Below, piece by piece: positions 32,372 to 40,893 of a DNA stretch of 64,000 nt (its first letter is position 1; each line of letters starts with the position of its first letter). A program made the translations under genes and the position numbers. Origin of the DNA: Bacillus sp. 522_BSPC (GTDB taxonomy: Bacteria > Bacillota > Bacilli > Bacillales > Cytobacillaceae); assembly GCF_001076885.1 (NCBI RefSeq), contig NZ_JVDT01000084.1, forward strand, positions 48,881-112,880. The letters are read 5' to 3'. The notes under the pieces are model-generated. The model ran no database searches and was not told where the DNA came from. It worked only from the letters and a program-made list of their open reading frames with translations.

Positions 32372-33418
32372 ATGGATCAATTAAAAGGATATAACGTAGC
32401 AGTAGTTGGAGCAACAGGGGCTGTTGGTCAGCAAATGATCAAAACATTAGAAAGCAGAGATTTTCCTATTTCAACATTAACACTTTTGTCTTCAAAACGT
32501 TCAGCAGGGACAAAAGTTCTTTATAAAGATAAGGAAATAGTTGTACAAGAAGCAACTCCAGAAAGCTTTAAAGGAATCGATATTGCGCTATTCAGTGCAG
32601 GTGGCGGGGTTTCAAAGGAGCTAGCACCACATGCGGTAAGACATGGAGCAATTGTTGTTGATAATACAAGTGCATTCCGTATGGACAAAGATGTACCATT
32701 GGTAGTACCAGAAGTAAATGAAGAAGATCTTCGCAACCATAACGGAATTATTGCAAATCCGAACTGTTCTACTATTCAAATGGTCGTAGCTCTACAACCA
32801 TTGAAAGAAAAATATGGATTATCTAAAGTATTAGTGTCGACATATCAAGCTGTGTCTGGATCAGGAGCAGCAGCAGTAGAGGAATTAAATAGCCAAACGC
32901 AAGCGATTCTTAACAACGAAGCATTTGAGCCAAAAATTCTTCCAGTTAAAAGTGATAAGAAACATTATCAAATTGCTTTTAATGCGGTTCCGCAAATTGA
33001 TGTGTTCACTGAAAATGGATTTACTTATGAAGAAATGAAAATGATTAACGAAACAAAGAAAATCATGCATGCAGAGGACTTAAAAGTTGCGGCAACATGT
33101 GTACGTATACCAGTTGCAACAGGTCATTCTGAATCTATTTATTTTGAATTAGACAATGACCAAGTAACAGCTTCAGAAATAAAAGAGTTATTACAAGTTT
33201 CTCCTGGCATTGTGCTACAGGATGATCCGAATAATCAAATCTATCCAATGCCTGCAGATTGTGTAGGGAGCAATGATGTTTTTGTCGGACGTATTCGTCA
33301 AGATTTAGACGTGAAGAACGGATTTCATATGTGGGTAGTATCAGATAACTTATTAAAGGGTGCCGCATGGAACTCTGTTCAAATCGCGGAAAGCCTAATT
33401 AAATTAGGACTTGTATAA
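32372..33418 (+). CDS. asd: Aspartate-semialdehyde dehydrogenase
   Basis: Asd reduces aspartyl phosphate to aspartate semialdehyde, feeding lysine, threonine, methionine, diaminopimelate and dipicolinate synthesis. The 348-residue protein has the NADP site [16 protein letters not shown] and the catalytic Cys in NPNCSTIQM (about residue 132). ATG 32372 is chosen over TTG 32354 because GGAAGGAG sits just upstream. The neighbours dapG and dapA are the preceding and following steps of the pathway. Confidence 0.97.
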   Translation: MDQLKGYNVAVVGATGAVGQQMIKTLESRDFPISTLTLLSSKRSAGTKVLYKDKEIVVQEATPESFKGIDIALFSAGGGVSKELAPHAVRHGAIVVDNTSAFRMDKDVPLVVPEVNEEDLRNHNGIIANPNCSTIQMVVALQPLKEKYGLSKVLVSTYQAVSGSGAAAVEELNSQTQAILNNEAFEPKILPVKSDKKHYQIAFNAVPQIDVFTENGFTYEEMKMINETKKIMHAEDLKVAATCVRIPVATGHSESIYFELDNDQVTASEIKELLQVSPGIVLQDDPNNQIYPMPADCVGSNDVFVGRIRQDLDVKNGFHMWVVSDNLLKGAAWNSVQIAESLIKLGLV

Positions 33419-33419
33419 G

Positions 33420-33783
33420 TAAATTAAGAAAGGCAAGACTTAAAAAGGATTAGAATGCAGGAAAATGCCTGTAAGTAGAGTTCTAATTTTTCTACATACA
33501 GGAAGTACAAGTTTGGACACAGCAATATACGCATCGTTTCCAAAATCTTGTCTTTCTTAACAAATGAGTATTTTTAGAAGAAAGAGATCCTTTTTTTAAC
33601 GAATACTACAATTAAATGGCTCAAAGCTTAACTAGAGTCAAACAACAAGGGATCCTCCTAGTAATATGATGTCTGAGGTGAATCTAATCTATAGAGTTAA
33701 GGATTTTGAGAATCCTCCAATTGTTCTAGAAAAAGGCACCCTTATATTTACACTCATTTAGAAAGTGTTCAGAGGTGTTTACT
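33420..33783 (+). promoter_or_regulatory. Structured asd-dapG intergenic region
   Basis: A 365-base gap with no gene. TTAAGAAAGGCAAGACTT (33424-33441) pairs with AAATCTTGTCTTTCTTAA (33543-33560) over 18 positions with one mismatch and one G-U. Inside, two arrangements compete: ATTAGAA/TTCTAAT (33449-33455 with 33481-33487) plus CAGG/CCTG, or CCTGTAAGTAG/CTACATACAGG (33468-33478 with 33492-33502). There is no run of T right after the outer stem. A second small hairpin AGGATT/AATCCT lies near 33700. It does not match the lysine riboswitch or T-box patterns I know. Confidence 0.5.
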
Positions 33784-35001
33784 GTGAAAATAATGGTTCA
33801 AAAATTTGGTGGAACATCCGTAAGAGATGAAAAAAGCCGAATTCAAGCAAAAGATCATATTAAAGATGCATTAAGTGAAGGGTATAAAGTGGTTGTAGTT
33901 GTTTCAGCAATGGGCCGTAAAGGAGAACCATATGCAACGGACACACTATTATCATTAGTTGGCGGAGCAGAAACAAGTATCAGCAGAAGAGAAAATGATT
34001 TGCTAATGTCATGCGGCGAAATTATTTCAAGTGTTGTGTTCACACAGCTATTGCTAGAAAATCAGATTTCAGCTACAGCTTTGACAGGTGCTCAAGCTGG
34101 ATTTAAAACGAATAATGATTTTACGAATGCAAGAATAATGGAAATGGACTGCAGCCGTATTCTACAAGAATTGGAAAACCATGATGTAGTCGTGGTAGCT
34201 GGCTTTCAAGGAGCAGCACTAAATGGAGATACGACAACATTAGGAAGAGGCGGAAGTGATACTTCAGCAGCCGCTTTAGGATCTGCCCTAAACGCAGAAT
34301 ATATTGATATATTCACAGACGTAGAAGGAATTATGACAGCTGATCCAAGAATTGCTGAAAATGCTCGACCATTATCAGTGGTCACGTATTCAGAGGTATG
34401 TAATATGGCATACCAAGGGGCAAAAGTAATACATCCGCGAGCAGTGGAAATTGCGATGCAGGCAAAGGTGCCAATTCGAATTCGTTCTACGTATTCAAAA
34501 GGTACTGGTACCCTCGTTACATCTAGTAATGCAGAGAACAGAGGTAGCGACATTAAAGAAAGACCTGTTACTGGTATTGCGCATGTAGCGAATGTAACAC
34601 AGATTAAAGTATTTGCAAAAAAAGATCAGTATGATTTGCAGGCACAAGTATTTAAAGCAATGGCAAATGAAGAAATAAGTGTCGACTTTATCAACATATC
34701 ACCAAACAGTGTTGTCTATACCGTAACAAATGAAATGACCAATAAAGCAATAGCTGTTCTTGAAAATATGGGCTACGAACCTGTTATGGAAAGAGAGTGT
34801 GCGAAAGTTTCAGTAGTTGGTGCTGGAATGGCCGGTGTACCAGGTGTTACATTTAAAATTGTGACGGCACTATCAAATAAAGGAATTCGAATCCTACAAT
34901 CAGCTGATAGCCATGCAACGATATGGGTCCTTGTGAAGCAGGATGATTTAGTAAACGCGGTGAATGTACTACATGATGCGTTTGAGCTAGAAAAAGAATA
35001 G
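33784..35001 (+). CDS. dapG: Aspartokinase I, diaminopimelate-type
   Basis: Aspartokinase phosphorylates aspartate at the head of the pathway. The 405-residue protein has the kinase core (VQKFGGTSVRDEKSRI, VVSAMGRKGEPYATD, TTLGRGGSDTSAAAL) and two ACT regulatory domains after about 265. The asd-dapG-dapA location identifies the meso-diaminopimelate-sensitive isozyme of Bacillus rather than the lysine-sensitive LysC. GTG 33784 (MKIMVQKFGGTS) is chosen because CAGAGGTG lies upstream at correct spacing. Confidence 0.95.
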   Translation: MKIMVQKFGGTSVRDEKSRIQAKDHIKDALSEGYKVVVVVSAMGRKGEPYATDTLLSLVGGAETSISRRENDLLMSCGEIISSVVFTQLLLENQISATALTGAQAGFKTNNDFTNARIMEMDCSRILQELENHDVVVVAGFQGAALNGDTTTLGRGGSDTSAAALGSALNAEYIDIFTDVEGIMTADPRIAENARPLSVVTYSEVCNMAYQGAKVIHPRAVEIAMQAKVPIRIRSTYSKGTGTLVTSSNAENRGSDIKERPVTGIAHVANVTQIKVFAKKDQYDLQAQVFKAMANEEISVDFINISPNSVVYTVTNEMTNKAIAVLENMGYEPVMERECAKVSVVGAGMAGVPGVTFKIVTALSNKGIRILQSADSHATIWVLVKQDDLVNAVNVLHDAFELEKE

Positions 35002-35048
35002 AATAGATATAGATACGACAAGATCGAGATGAGAATAGGAGTGGAACG

Positions 35049-35912
35049 ATGGGTTTATTTGGTAGGGTGTCAACGGCCATGATTACACCATTTGATGCCA
35101 AGGGACATATAGATTTTCCAAAAACAACACAGTTGATTAATCATTTAATTGAAAACGGAACGGATTCTTTAGTAGTAGCTGGTACAACTGGAGAATCACC
35201 CACATTATCCAAACAAGAGAAGATTGCGTTATTTAAACATGTGGTAAAGGTAGTGGAAAAGAGAGTTCCAATTGTTGCAGGAACAGGTAGTTATAACACA
35301 TATGAGTCCATCGAATTGACGAAACAAGCTGAACTTGCAGGTGTGGACGCTGTTATGGTAGTTGGACCATACTATAACAAGCCAAACCAAGAGGGATTGT
35401 TTCAGCATATTAAAGCAGTTGCAGAATCTACAAAACTACCCGTTATGATATATAATATTCCAGGTCGTTCTGTTGTTAATATTGAACCAGATACTATTAT
35501 TCGATTGTCTGAAATTGAAAATATAGTAGCAGTAAAAGAAGCTAGCGGAAATTTAAATAACATCACGAAAATTATTGCGTCAACCCCAGATGATTTTTAC
35601 GTTTACAGTGGCGATGACGGTTTAACATTACCGTTATTATCTGTAGGGGGAACAGGAATAATCTCTGTTGCGTCCCATATTATCGGCAAAGAAATGAAAG
35701 AAATGGTGAATTCTTTCTTAGCTGGGAATATAGAGGAAGCTTCAAAAATGCATCAGAAATTACTTCCGCTTATGTTAGCCTTATTTAAAGCACCTAACCC
35801 TGTGCCTGTAAAAACGGCGCTTCAATTAAAAGGATTTGATGTTGGTTCTGTTCGATTACCATTAGTTCCTTTAACAGAGGAAGAACGCAAAGAACTAGCA
35901 GAGTTTTTATAA
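35049..35912 (+). CDS. dapA: 4-hydroxy-tetrahydrodipicolinate synthase
   Basis: DapA condenses pyruvate with aspartate semialdehyde, the first step specific to lysine, diaminopimelate and dipicolinate. The 287-residue TIM barrel has GTTGESPTLS, the YNIPGRS tyrosine motif and the Schiff-base lysine in VAVKEASGN (Lys163). The SD is ATAGGAGTGG. It is 47 bases downstream of dapG and is followed by a long hairpin terminator. Confidence 0.98.
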   Translation: MGLFGRVSTAMITPFDAKGHIDFPKTTQLINHLIENGTDSLVVAGTTGESPTLSKQEKIALFKHVVKVVEKRVPIVAGTGSYNTYESIELTKQAELAGVDAVMVVGPYYNKPNQEGLFQHIKAVAESTKLPVMIYNIPGRSVVNIEPDTIIRLSEIENIVAVKEASGNLNNITKIIASTPDDFYVYSGDDGLTLPLLSVGGTGIISVASHIIGKEMKEMVNSFLAGNIEEASKMHQKLLPLMLALFKAPNPVPVKTALQLKGFDVGSVRLPLVPLTEEERKELAEFL

Positions 35913-35986
35913 GGTGTTAGTCTTTATCCGCAATTAGGATTAACATGATAAAACAGCTTGTTTTGCAAGGTTAAAAGAATGTTACT

Positions 35987-36082
35987 AGTCAGAAGAGTTC
36001 AGCTATCTCTTATTACTAAGAATGTACCAATGCTAAAATTGGTTCGTTCCACCGTGAGATAACTAGCTCTTCTGACTTTTTT
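35987..36082 (+). terminator. Long branched terminator after dapA
   Basis: AGTCAGAAGAG (35987-35997) and CTCTTCTGACT (36067-36077) pair perfectly, then ATCTC/GAGAT, with an apical ACCAAT/ATTGGT hairpin (36026-36043). T6 follows. The 90-nt stem is unusually long for a terminator. The rest of the dapA-permease gap shows no gene. Confidence 0.8.
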
Positions 36083-36210
36083 GTTTGATTCCATAATAAG
36101 AAGAACTTGTTTCTAATTCAGTAATTGATTATGATTGGATACATAGTAAATGTTCGATTTATGGAAAAATCTTAATTGCAAGTAAATGGAAGAAGTACGG
36201 AGGAGAAAGT

Positions 36211-37548
36211 ATGACGAATAATAAGTTACAGAAAAATTTATTGCCAAGACATATCAGTTTAATGGCAATGGGAGGAGCTATTGGTACTGGAATATTTAAA
36301 GGAAGCGGCGAAACCGTATCGATTGCTGGCCCAGGCGTTATCTTTACATACATATTTGCAGGGCTATTATTACTCGTAGTAATGGGAAGCATTGCGGAAA
36401 TGGCGATTATTTATCCAAATACAAATATGAAAGGCTTTATCGGAAAAGCTTTTGGCGATCGAATGGCATTCATCATTGGCTGGATGTATTGCATTTTATG
36501 GCTTGCTGTATGCGTGATTGAGGTTGTTGTAGCCGGAAGCTTTTTACAATTTTGGTTACCAGACGTACCACTTTGGATATTAAGCATTATTTGTTCCATT
36601 ATTTTAATCGCTGTAAATACAATGAATGTGAAAAATTATGGTGAATTTGAGTTTTGGTTTGCAGGAATTAAAATTGGGATGATTATTCTCTTTATTATTC
36701 TAGGAGCAGCTGTTTTATTCGGTATTATTCCATCTGGCGAAACCAATTATTTGCAAAATTACACAGAAAACGGTGGGTTTTTCCCAAATGGCTGGATGCC
36801 TGTCTTTTCAGCATTATTAATTGTTATGTTTTCCTATGGTGGCTCTGAACTTATTGGGGTTACCGTAACAGAAGCAAAAGATGCAGAGAAAATACTACCG
36901 AAAGTAATTAAAAGCTTTATCTTACGAATCATATTATTTTACACACTACCAATATTAATTATTTGTGGTCTTATTCCTTGGAATAAGCTAAATGATGCTT
37001 CTAGTCCATTTGTACAAGTGCTGACTATTTCAGGATTATCTGGCGCAGCTCATATTATGAACTTTGTCTTGATTATTGCGGTGTTATCTGCGGCAAATTC
37101 GGGTATATATGGTTGTACAAGAATGATGTATTCTCTTGCGTTAGAAGGACAAGGACCAAAGGCGTTCAGCAAGGTAAATAAAAATGGAGTTCCTTTATAT
37201 AGTTTAATGCTTACAGCTATTATTTTAATTGCTGGCTCCATGATTGCGTTAGTAAAGCAAGAGGAAGTATTCGCTTTGCTTATGGCATTCCCAGGTTTTG
37301 TCGTTTCGATTGTTTGGATTACTATTTGTTTAGCCCAAGTAAAGCTTCGAAAATCTTATCCGTTTGAACCAAGCTTTAAAATTTGGGGATATCCGTACAT
37401 ACCTATAATTACGGTTATTTGTTTAGCTATTATTAGTATCAGTTTCCTGTTTGATGAAGCAAATCGAATTAGCATCATGGCGTGTTTAGCTTGTTTCTTT
37501 GTCGTAATCATTATTTCTATTTTTAAATTCAAGTCAAATGAGCGTTAA
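36211..37548 (+). CDS. Amino acid permease, APC superfamily (AAT type)
   Basis: 445 residues with about 12 hydrophobic segments. The opening HISLMAMGGAIGTGIFKGSG is the APC substrate/TM1 signature, GPGVIFTYIFAGLL is TM2, and SYGGSELIGVTVTEAKD is the TM6-7 region. It is a proton-coupled amino acid importer by family; the substrate cannot be read from sequence. It stands as a single gene between dapA and the RNase J gene, a place where B. subtilis has none, so it is an insertion relative to that order. SD CGGAGGAG precedes ATG 36211. Confidence 0.88.
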   Translation: MTNNKLQKNLLPRHISLMAMGGAIGTGIFKGSGETVSIAGPGVIFTYIFAGLLLLVVMGSIAEMAIIYPNTNMKGFIGKAFGDRMAFIIGWMYCILWLAVCVIEVVVAGSFLQFWLPDVPLWILSIICSIILIAVNTMNVKNYGEFEFWFAGIKIGMIILFIILGAAVLFGIIPSGETNYLQNYTENGGFFPNGWMPVFSALLIVMFSYGGSELIGVTVTEAKDAEKILPKVIKSFILRIILFYTLPILIICGLIPWNKLNDASSPFVQVLTISGLSGAAHIMNFVLIIAVLSAANSGIYGCTRMMYSLALEGQGPKAFSKVNKNGVPLYSLMLTAIILIAGSMIALVKQEEVFALLMAFPGFVVSIVWITICLAQVKLRKSYPFEPSFKIWGYPYIPIITVICLAIISISFLFDEANRISIMACLACFFVVIIISIFKFKSNER

Positions 37549-37660
37549 AAGATGATTAAGTTACTATGGAAAAGCCGATAAAATAAGGAAAAATCAAATA
37601 ATGGAATTGCTTTATTTTCTGAAAAAAACATTTTTAAAAAAGAAGATTTCATAAAATTGG

Positions 37661-37690
37661 TTGTAAACATTTTTAAACATCAAGTATAAT
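37661..37690 (+). promoter_or_regulatory. Sigma-A-type promoter for the RNase J gene
   Basis: TTGTAA (37661-37666), 18-base spacer, TATAAT (37685-37690), about 55 bases before the start codon. Confidence 0.6.
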
Positions 37691-37744
37691 AAGCATAACT
37701 GATCAATGGTCGGCTTAACTCAACATAGGAGGAAACAAAAATTT

Positions 37745-39418
37745 ATGAAGAATGAAAAAATAAAGCTCGTTGCACTCGGTGGAGTGGGCGAGAACGGAAA
37801 AAATATGTTTGTAGTCGAAGTAGATGAAGACATATTTGTAATTGATGCTGGATTAATGTATCCACAAAATGAAATGCTGGGGATTGATATCGTTATTCCG
37901 GATATATCGTATTTAAAGCAAAACAAAGACAGAGTAAAAGGGATTTTCTTAACCCATGCACATGAAGACCATATAGGAGGTTTATCTTATATATTAAGAG
38001 ATTTGGACGTGCCCGTTTTTACGACGTTTTTAACAGCTGAACTAACAAAGGAAAAGATGAAAGAGCAGGATTTCAAAGGACAAGCACAATTTGAAATTAT
38101 TACCTCTAAATCAGTTCTTACGTTTGCTTCATCAAAAGTGTCCTTCTTTAAGACGAATCATAGTATCCCAGATAGTATTGGTATCGTTATTCATACATCA
38201 GAAGGTGCAATCGTACATACAGGAGATTTCAAATTTGACCAGACAGCAAGTGATTTATATAAGCCCGAGTATGGTGAGATGGCAAAAATTGGAGAAGAAG
38301 GCGTTTTAGCATTATTATCTGATAGTACAAATGCAGATAAACCAGGCTATTCAACTACAGACTTTGTCGTAACGCAAAGCTTAATTGACGCCTTTTTACA
38401 AACTAACGGCCGAGTCATTGCAGCGTGTTTTGCAACAGACTTAAATCGAATTCAGCATATCATTGACGCTGCAGAGAAAACGAATCGCAAAGTTGCCATT
38501 ATCGGAAAAAATTTACAAAGAGTATTGCAGATTGCGATAAAGAACCAGTATTTAGTAGTAGATGAGGAAACAATCGTTACCTATAATGAGCTTCAAGCGT
38601 ATGCACAGGATCAAATGGTCATTATCACAACTGGAACAAAAGGGGAGCCAATTGAAGCCCTACAAAAAATGGTGAGAAAAAATCATAAGCAAGTGAGCAT
38701 TATGCAAGGGGATACCGTGTTATTTGCAGCATCTTCTTTCTTAGGCAGTGAAGTGTTTGTCGGAAAAACAATTGATAAACTATATAGAGCTGGTGCAACA
38801 CTTCTTGCAGGCTATAAAACATTTAATAGCTCCAATCATGGCAGCCAAGAAGAATTAAAATTCATGATTAATATGATGAAGCCGAAATTTTTCTTGCCAA
38901 TCCATGGTGAATATCGTTTATTAAAAGCCCATGAAAAAATTGCGGTCGAATGTGGGGTTGCTCCTCAAAATATTTATCTTCCTGAACAAGGAGAGGTTCT
39001 TGAATACAAAGAAGATACACTTCGAGTGGGTGGAAAGATTTCAGCAGGCAATGTATTAATTGATGGCAGTGGTGTTGGCGATGTCGGCAATATTGTCCTA
39101 AGAGATCGTAAGCTATTGTCACAGGATGGTATCTTAACAGTTGTCGTAACTTTAAATAAGATAGAGAGAAAGATTTCTGCTGGTCCAGAAATTATTACAA
39201 GAGGATTTGTATATGTTCGCGAATCAGAGAAATTACTTGAAGAAGCGTCTGACCGAGTAAGAGATATTGTCGAAAAAAGCATCAGCAAGGACAGTTTTGA
39301 CTGGACTGGTATAAAGCAAGATATAAGAGACACATTAAACCAATTCCTATATGAAAAAACAAGACGCAGACCAATGATTCTGCCGATTATTATGGAAGTA
39401 AAACCAGTTAGAAAATAA
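37745..39418 (+). CDS. rnjB: Ribonuclease J (RnjB locus)
   Basis: RNase J is a metallo-beta-lactamase/beta-CASP nuclease with 5'-3' exo- and endonuclease activity in mRNA decay and rRNA maturation. The 557-residue protein has GGVGENGKNMFVVEVDEDIFVIDAG, the metal motif HAHEDH (residues 71-76), the CTGDFKFD-type region (HTGDFKFD) and NHGSQEEL. The position between dapA and tepA is that of rnjB. B. subtilis RNase J2, as I recall, has a degraded motif (HGHDEN), whereas here it is complete, so this copy may be more active. ATG 37745 lies 12 bases from AGGAGG, a rather long spacing. Confidence 0.93.
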   Translation: MKNEKIKLVALGGVGENGKNMFVVEVDEDIFVIDAGLMYPQNEMLGIDIVIPDISYLKQNKDRVKGIFLTHAHEDHIGGLSYILRDLDVPVFTTFLTAELTKEKMKEQDFKGQAQFEIITSKSVLTFASSKVSFFKTNHSIPDSIGIVIHTSEGAIVHTGDFKFDQTASDLYKPEYGEMAKIGEEGVLALLSDSTNADKPGYSTTDFVVTQSLIDAFLQTNGRVIAACFATDLNRIQHIIDAAEKTNRKVAIIGKNLQRVLQIAIKNQYLVVDEETIVTYNELQAYAQDQMVIITTGTKGEPIEALQKMVRKNHKQVSIMQGDTVLFAASSFLGSEVFVGKTIDKLYRAGATLLAGYKTFNSSNHGSQEELKFMINMMKPKFFLPIHGEYRLLKAHEKIAVECGVAPQNIYLPEQGEVLEYKEDTLRVGGKISAGNVLIDGSGVGDVGNIVLRDRKLLSQDGILTVVVTLNKIERKISAGPEIITRGFVYVRESEKLLEEASDRVRDIVEKSISKDSFDWTGIKQDIRDTLNQFLYEKTRRRPMILPIIMEVKPVRK

Positions 39419-39423
39419 AAGTT

Positions 39424-39456
39424 ACAGCCTCCTTTGTTAGGGGGCTGTTTTTTTGT
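39424..39456 (+). terminator. Terminator after rnjB
   Basis: ACAGCCTCC (a few bases from 39424) pairs with GGGGGCTGT around TTTGTTA, followed by T7. Confidence 0.9.
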
Positions 39457-39849
39457 AATGGAGGAATGGCTTAGTAAACAGATAAAGAGATGAACGCTTT
39501 AATATGGAGAGAAGAAAGAAAAAGAGGTGTTCAAAAGGCAGATGAAAACCATTATGTGGTGAGAGGTGAGATAAAATGGTGTTCATCAAGAAAATCTAAC
39601 CACATAATATCGAGACATCCAGAAAAAGGCAGTGCTCATAATAGCTAAAACCCCTCCACTATTCCAAGCCCTCCCTATAAAAATACATCCATAGCAATGC
39701 TCCCCGTCTATTGATTCAAATAACCCCTTTTATAATGCTGTTCCTTCCATCATTACTATAAACCCGATTTGTCTTTTGATTTCAACCGCATGAAATAGTG
39801 TCTCTCGCTTCATACTAATATTATTATGGTTTTAGGAAGGGAGAACATC
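39457..39849. other. Gap between rnjB and tepA
   Basis: No gene is visible. ATTATGTGGTGAGA (39551-39564) and TCTAACCACATAAT (39595-39608) form a 14-bp inverted repeat with one mismatch and a 30-base loop. No T run follows. The strand sense of this element is undetermined. The tepA SD GGAAGGGAG is at the end of the gap. Confidence 0.5.
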
Positions 39850-40587
39850 ATGGTTTCAGTAAATAATAATCAGCCTGAAGAACAGCCGAAAGAGGATAAA
39901 CCAACAGGTGGTTTAATGGAAAAAATCCAACAGTTGGGTCAAACCAATGTCCCACAGCTTTCTCAGGATTCCAAAATACATTGTTTAACGATTGTTGGTC
40001 AAATTGAAGGACACTTACAATTACCACCTCAAAATAAAACGACGAAATATGAGCATTTAATTCCGCAAATTGTTGCAATTGAACAGAACCCGAAAATCGA
40101 AGGGGTACTGGTTATTTTAAATACAGTTGGAGGAGATGTAGAAGCTGGGTTAGCTATTTCCGAAATGCTTGCATCTCTTTCTAAACCAACTGTTTCTCTT
40201 GTTTTAGGAGGGGGACATTCTATCGGTGTACCAATTGCTGTATCTTGTGATTATTCTTATATTGCAGAAACAGCAACGATGACCATTCATCCAATACGAT
40301 TAACAGGGCTCGTTATTGGAGTTCCTCAAACATTTGAGTACTTAGATAAAATGCAAGAAAGAGTCGTTAATTTTGTTACAAAACATTCCAAAATAACCGA
40401 AGAAGATTTCAAAGATCTTATGTTTGCAAAAGGTAATTTAACAAGAGATATTGGAACAAATGTAATTGGGATAGATGCTGTTACTTCGGGGCTTATAGAT
40501 GATGTTGGTGGGGTAGGAAATGCAATGAAAAAGCTCAATGAGTTAATTGATGCAAATAAAGAACAGACAGAAGGGATTATTCAATGA
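39850..40587 (+). CDS. tepA: TepA/ClpP-like translocation-enhancing peptidase
   Basis: A ClpP/crotonase-fold serine protease of 245 residues. Core segments are [20 protein letters not shown], the Ser-containing [19 protein letters not shown] and the His-containing [12 protein letters not shown]. subtilis TepA was reported to assist protein export and spore protein degradation. ATG 39850 ([13 protein letters not shown]) fits the SD; an ATG 24 bases earlier overlaps it. It overlaps ylzJ by 4 bases. Confidence 0.94.
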   Translation: MVSVNNNQPEEQPKEDKPTGGLMEKIQQLGQTNVPQLSQDSKIHCLTIVGQIEGHLQLPPQNKTTKYEHLIPQIVAIEQNPKIEGVLVILNTVGGDVEAGLAISEMLASLSKPTVSLVLGGGHSIGVPIAVSCDYSYIAETATMTIHPIRLTGLVIGVPQTFEYLDKMQERVVNFVTKHSKITEEDFKDLMFAKGNLTRDIGTNVIGIDAVTSGLIDDVGGVGNAMKKLNELIDANKEQTEGIIQ

Positions 40588-40796
40588 TTATGTATACAAT
40601 GATGCCAGAAGAATTGATTTTTCCAATGAGTCAAGACATATATGAAAAGCAACAAGTTATAAATTATAATGGAATACCTATATTAGTAGCAAAAAATGAA
40701 GCAAATGAATTAGAAGTGGTGAGAGTGCTTAGCACTGACCCTAGTCATTTTCTCCATATAGGCATGCAGCCCGGAACAAAAATTCCAAACATATAA
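40584..40796 (+). CDS. ylzJ: YlzJ-like protein
   Basis: 70 residues, beginning [15 protein letters not shown] and ending [11 protein letters not shown], typical of the YlzJ family found after tepA in Bacillaceae. No catalytic motif is visible and function is unknown. It overlaps the tepA end (ATGA), so the two are probably co-translated. Confidence 0.88.
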   Translation: MIMYTMMPEELIFPMSQDIYEKQQVINYNGIPILVAKNEANELEVVRVLSTDPSHFLHIGMQPGTKIPNI

Positions 40797-40835
40797 TCTG
40801 TTTTTTCTAAACTATGGTATAATATAGTAATCAAT

Positions 40836-40866
40836 AAAGAAGCAGCCTAAAGGCTGCTTCTTTATT
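40836..40866 (+). terminator. Hairpin terminator between ylzJ and spoIIIE
   Basis: AAAGAAGCAGCC pairs with GGCTGCTTCTTT around TAAA. A TATAAT (40818-40823) just upstream, without a good -35, could be a promoter whose transcript starts with this hairpin. Confidence 0.85.
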
Positions 40867-40893
40867 ACAAATGATTATATTAGGTGATATAAA

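Noticed and set aside
33420..33783. Lysine riboswitch or T-box before dapG
   Set aside because: I could not find the conserved lysine riboswitch core or the T-box sequence; the region is structured but different.
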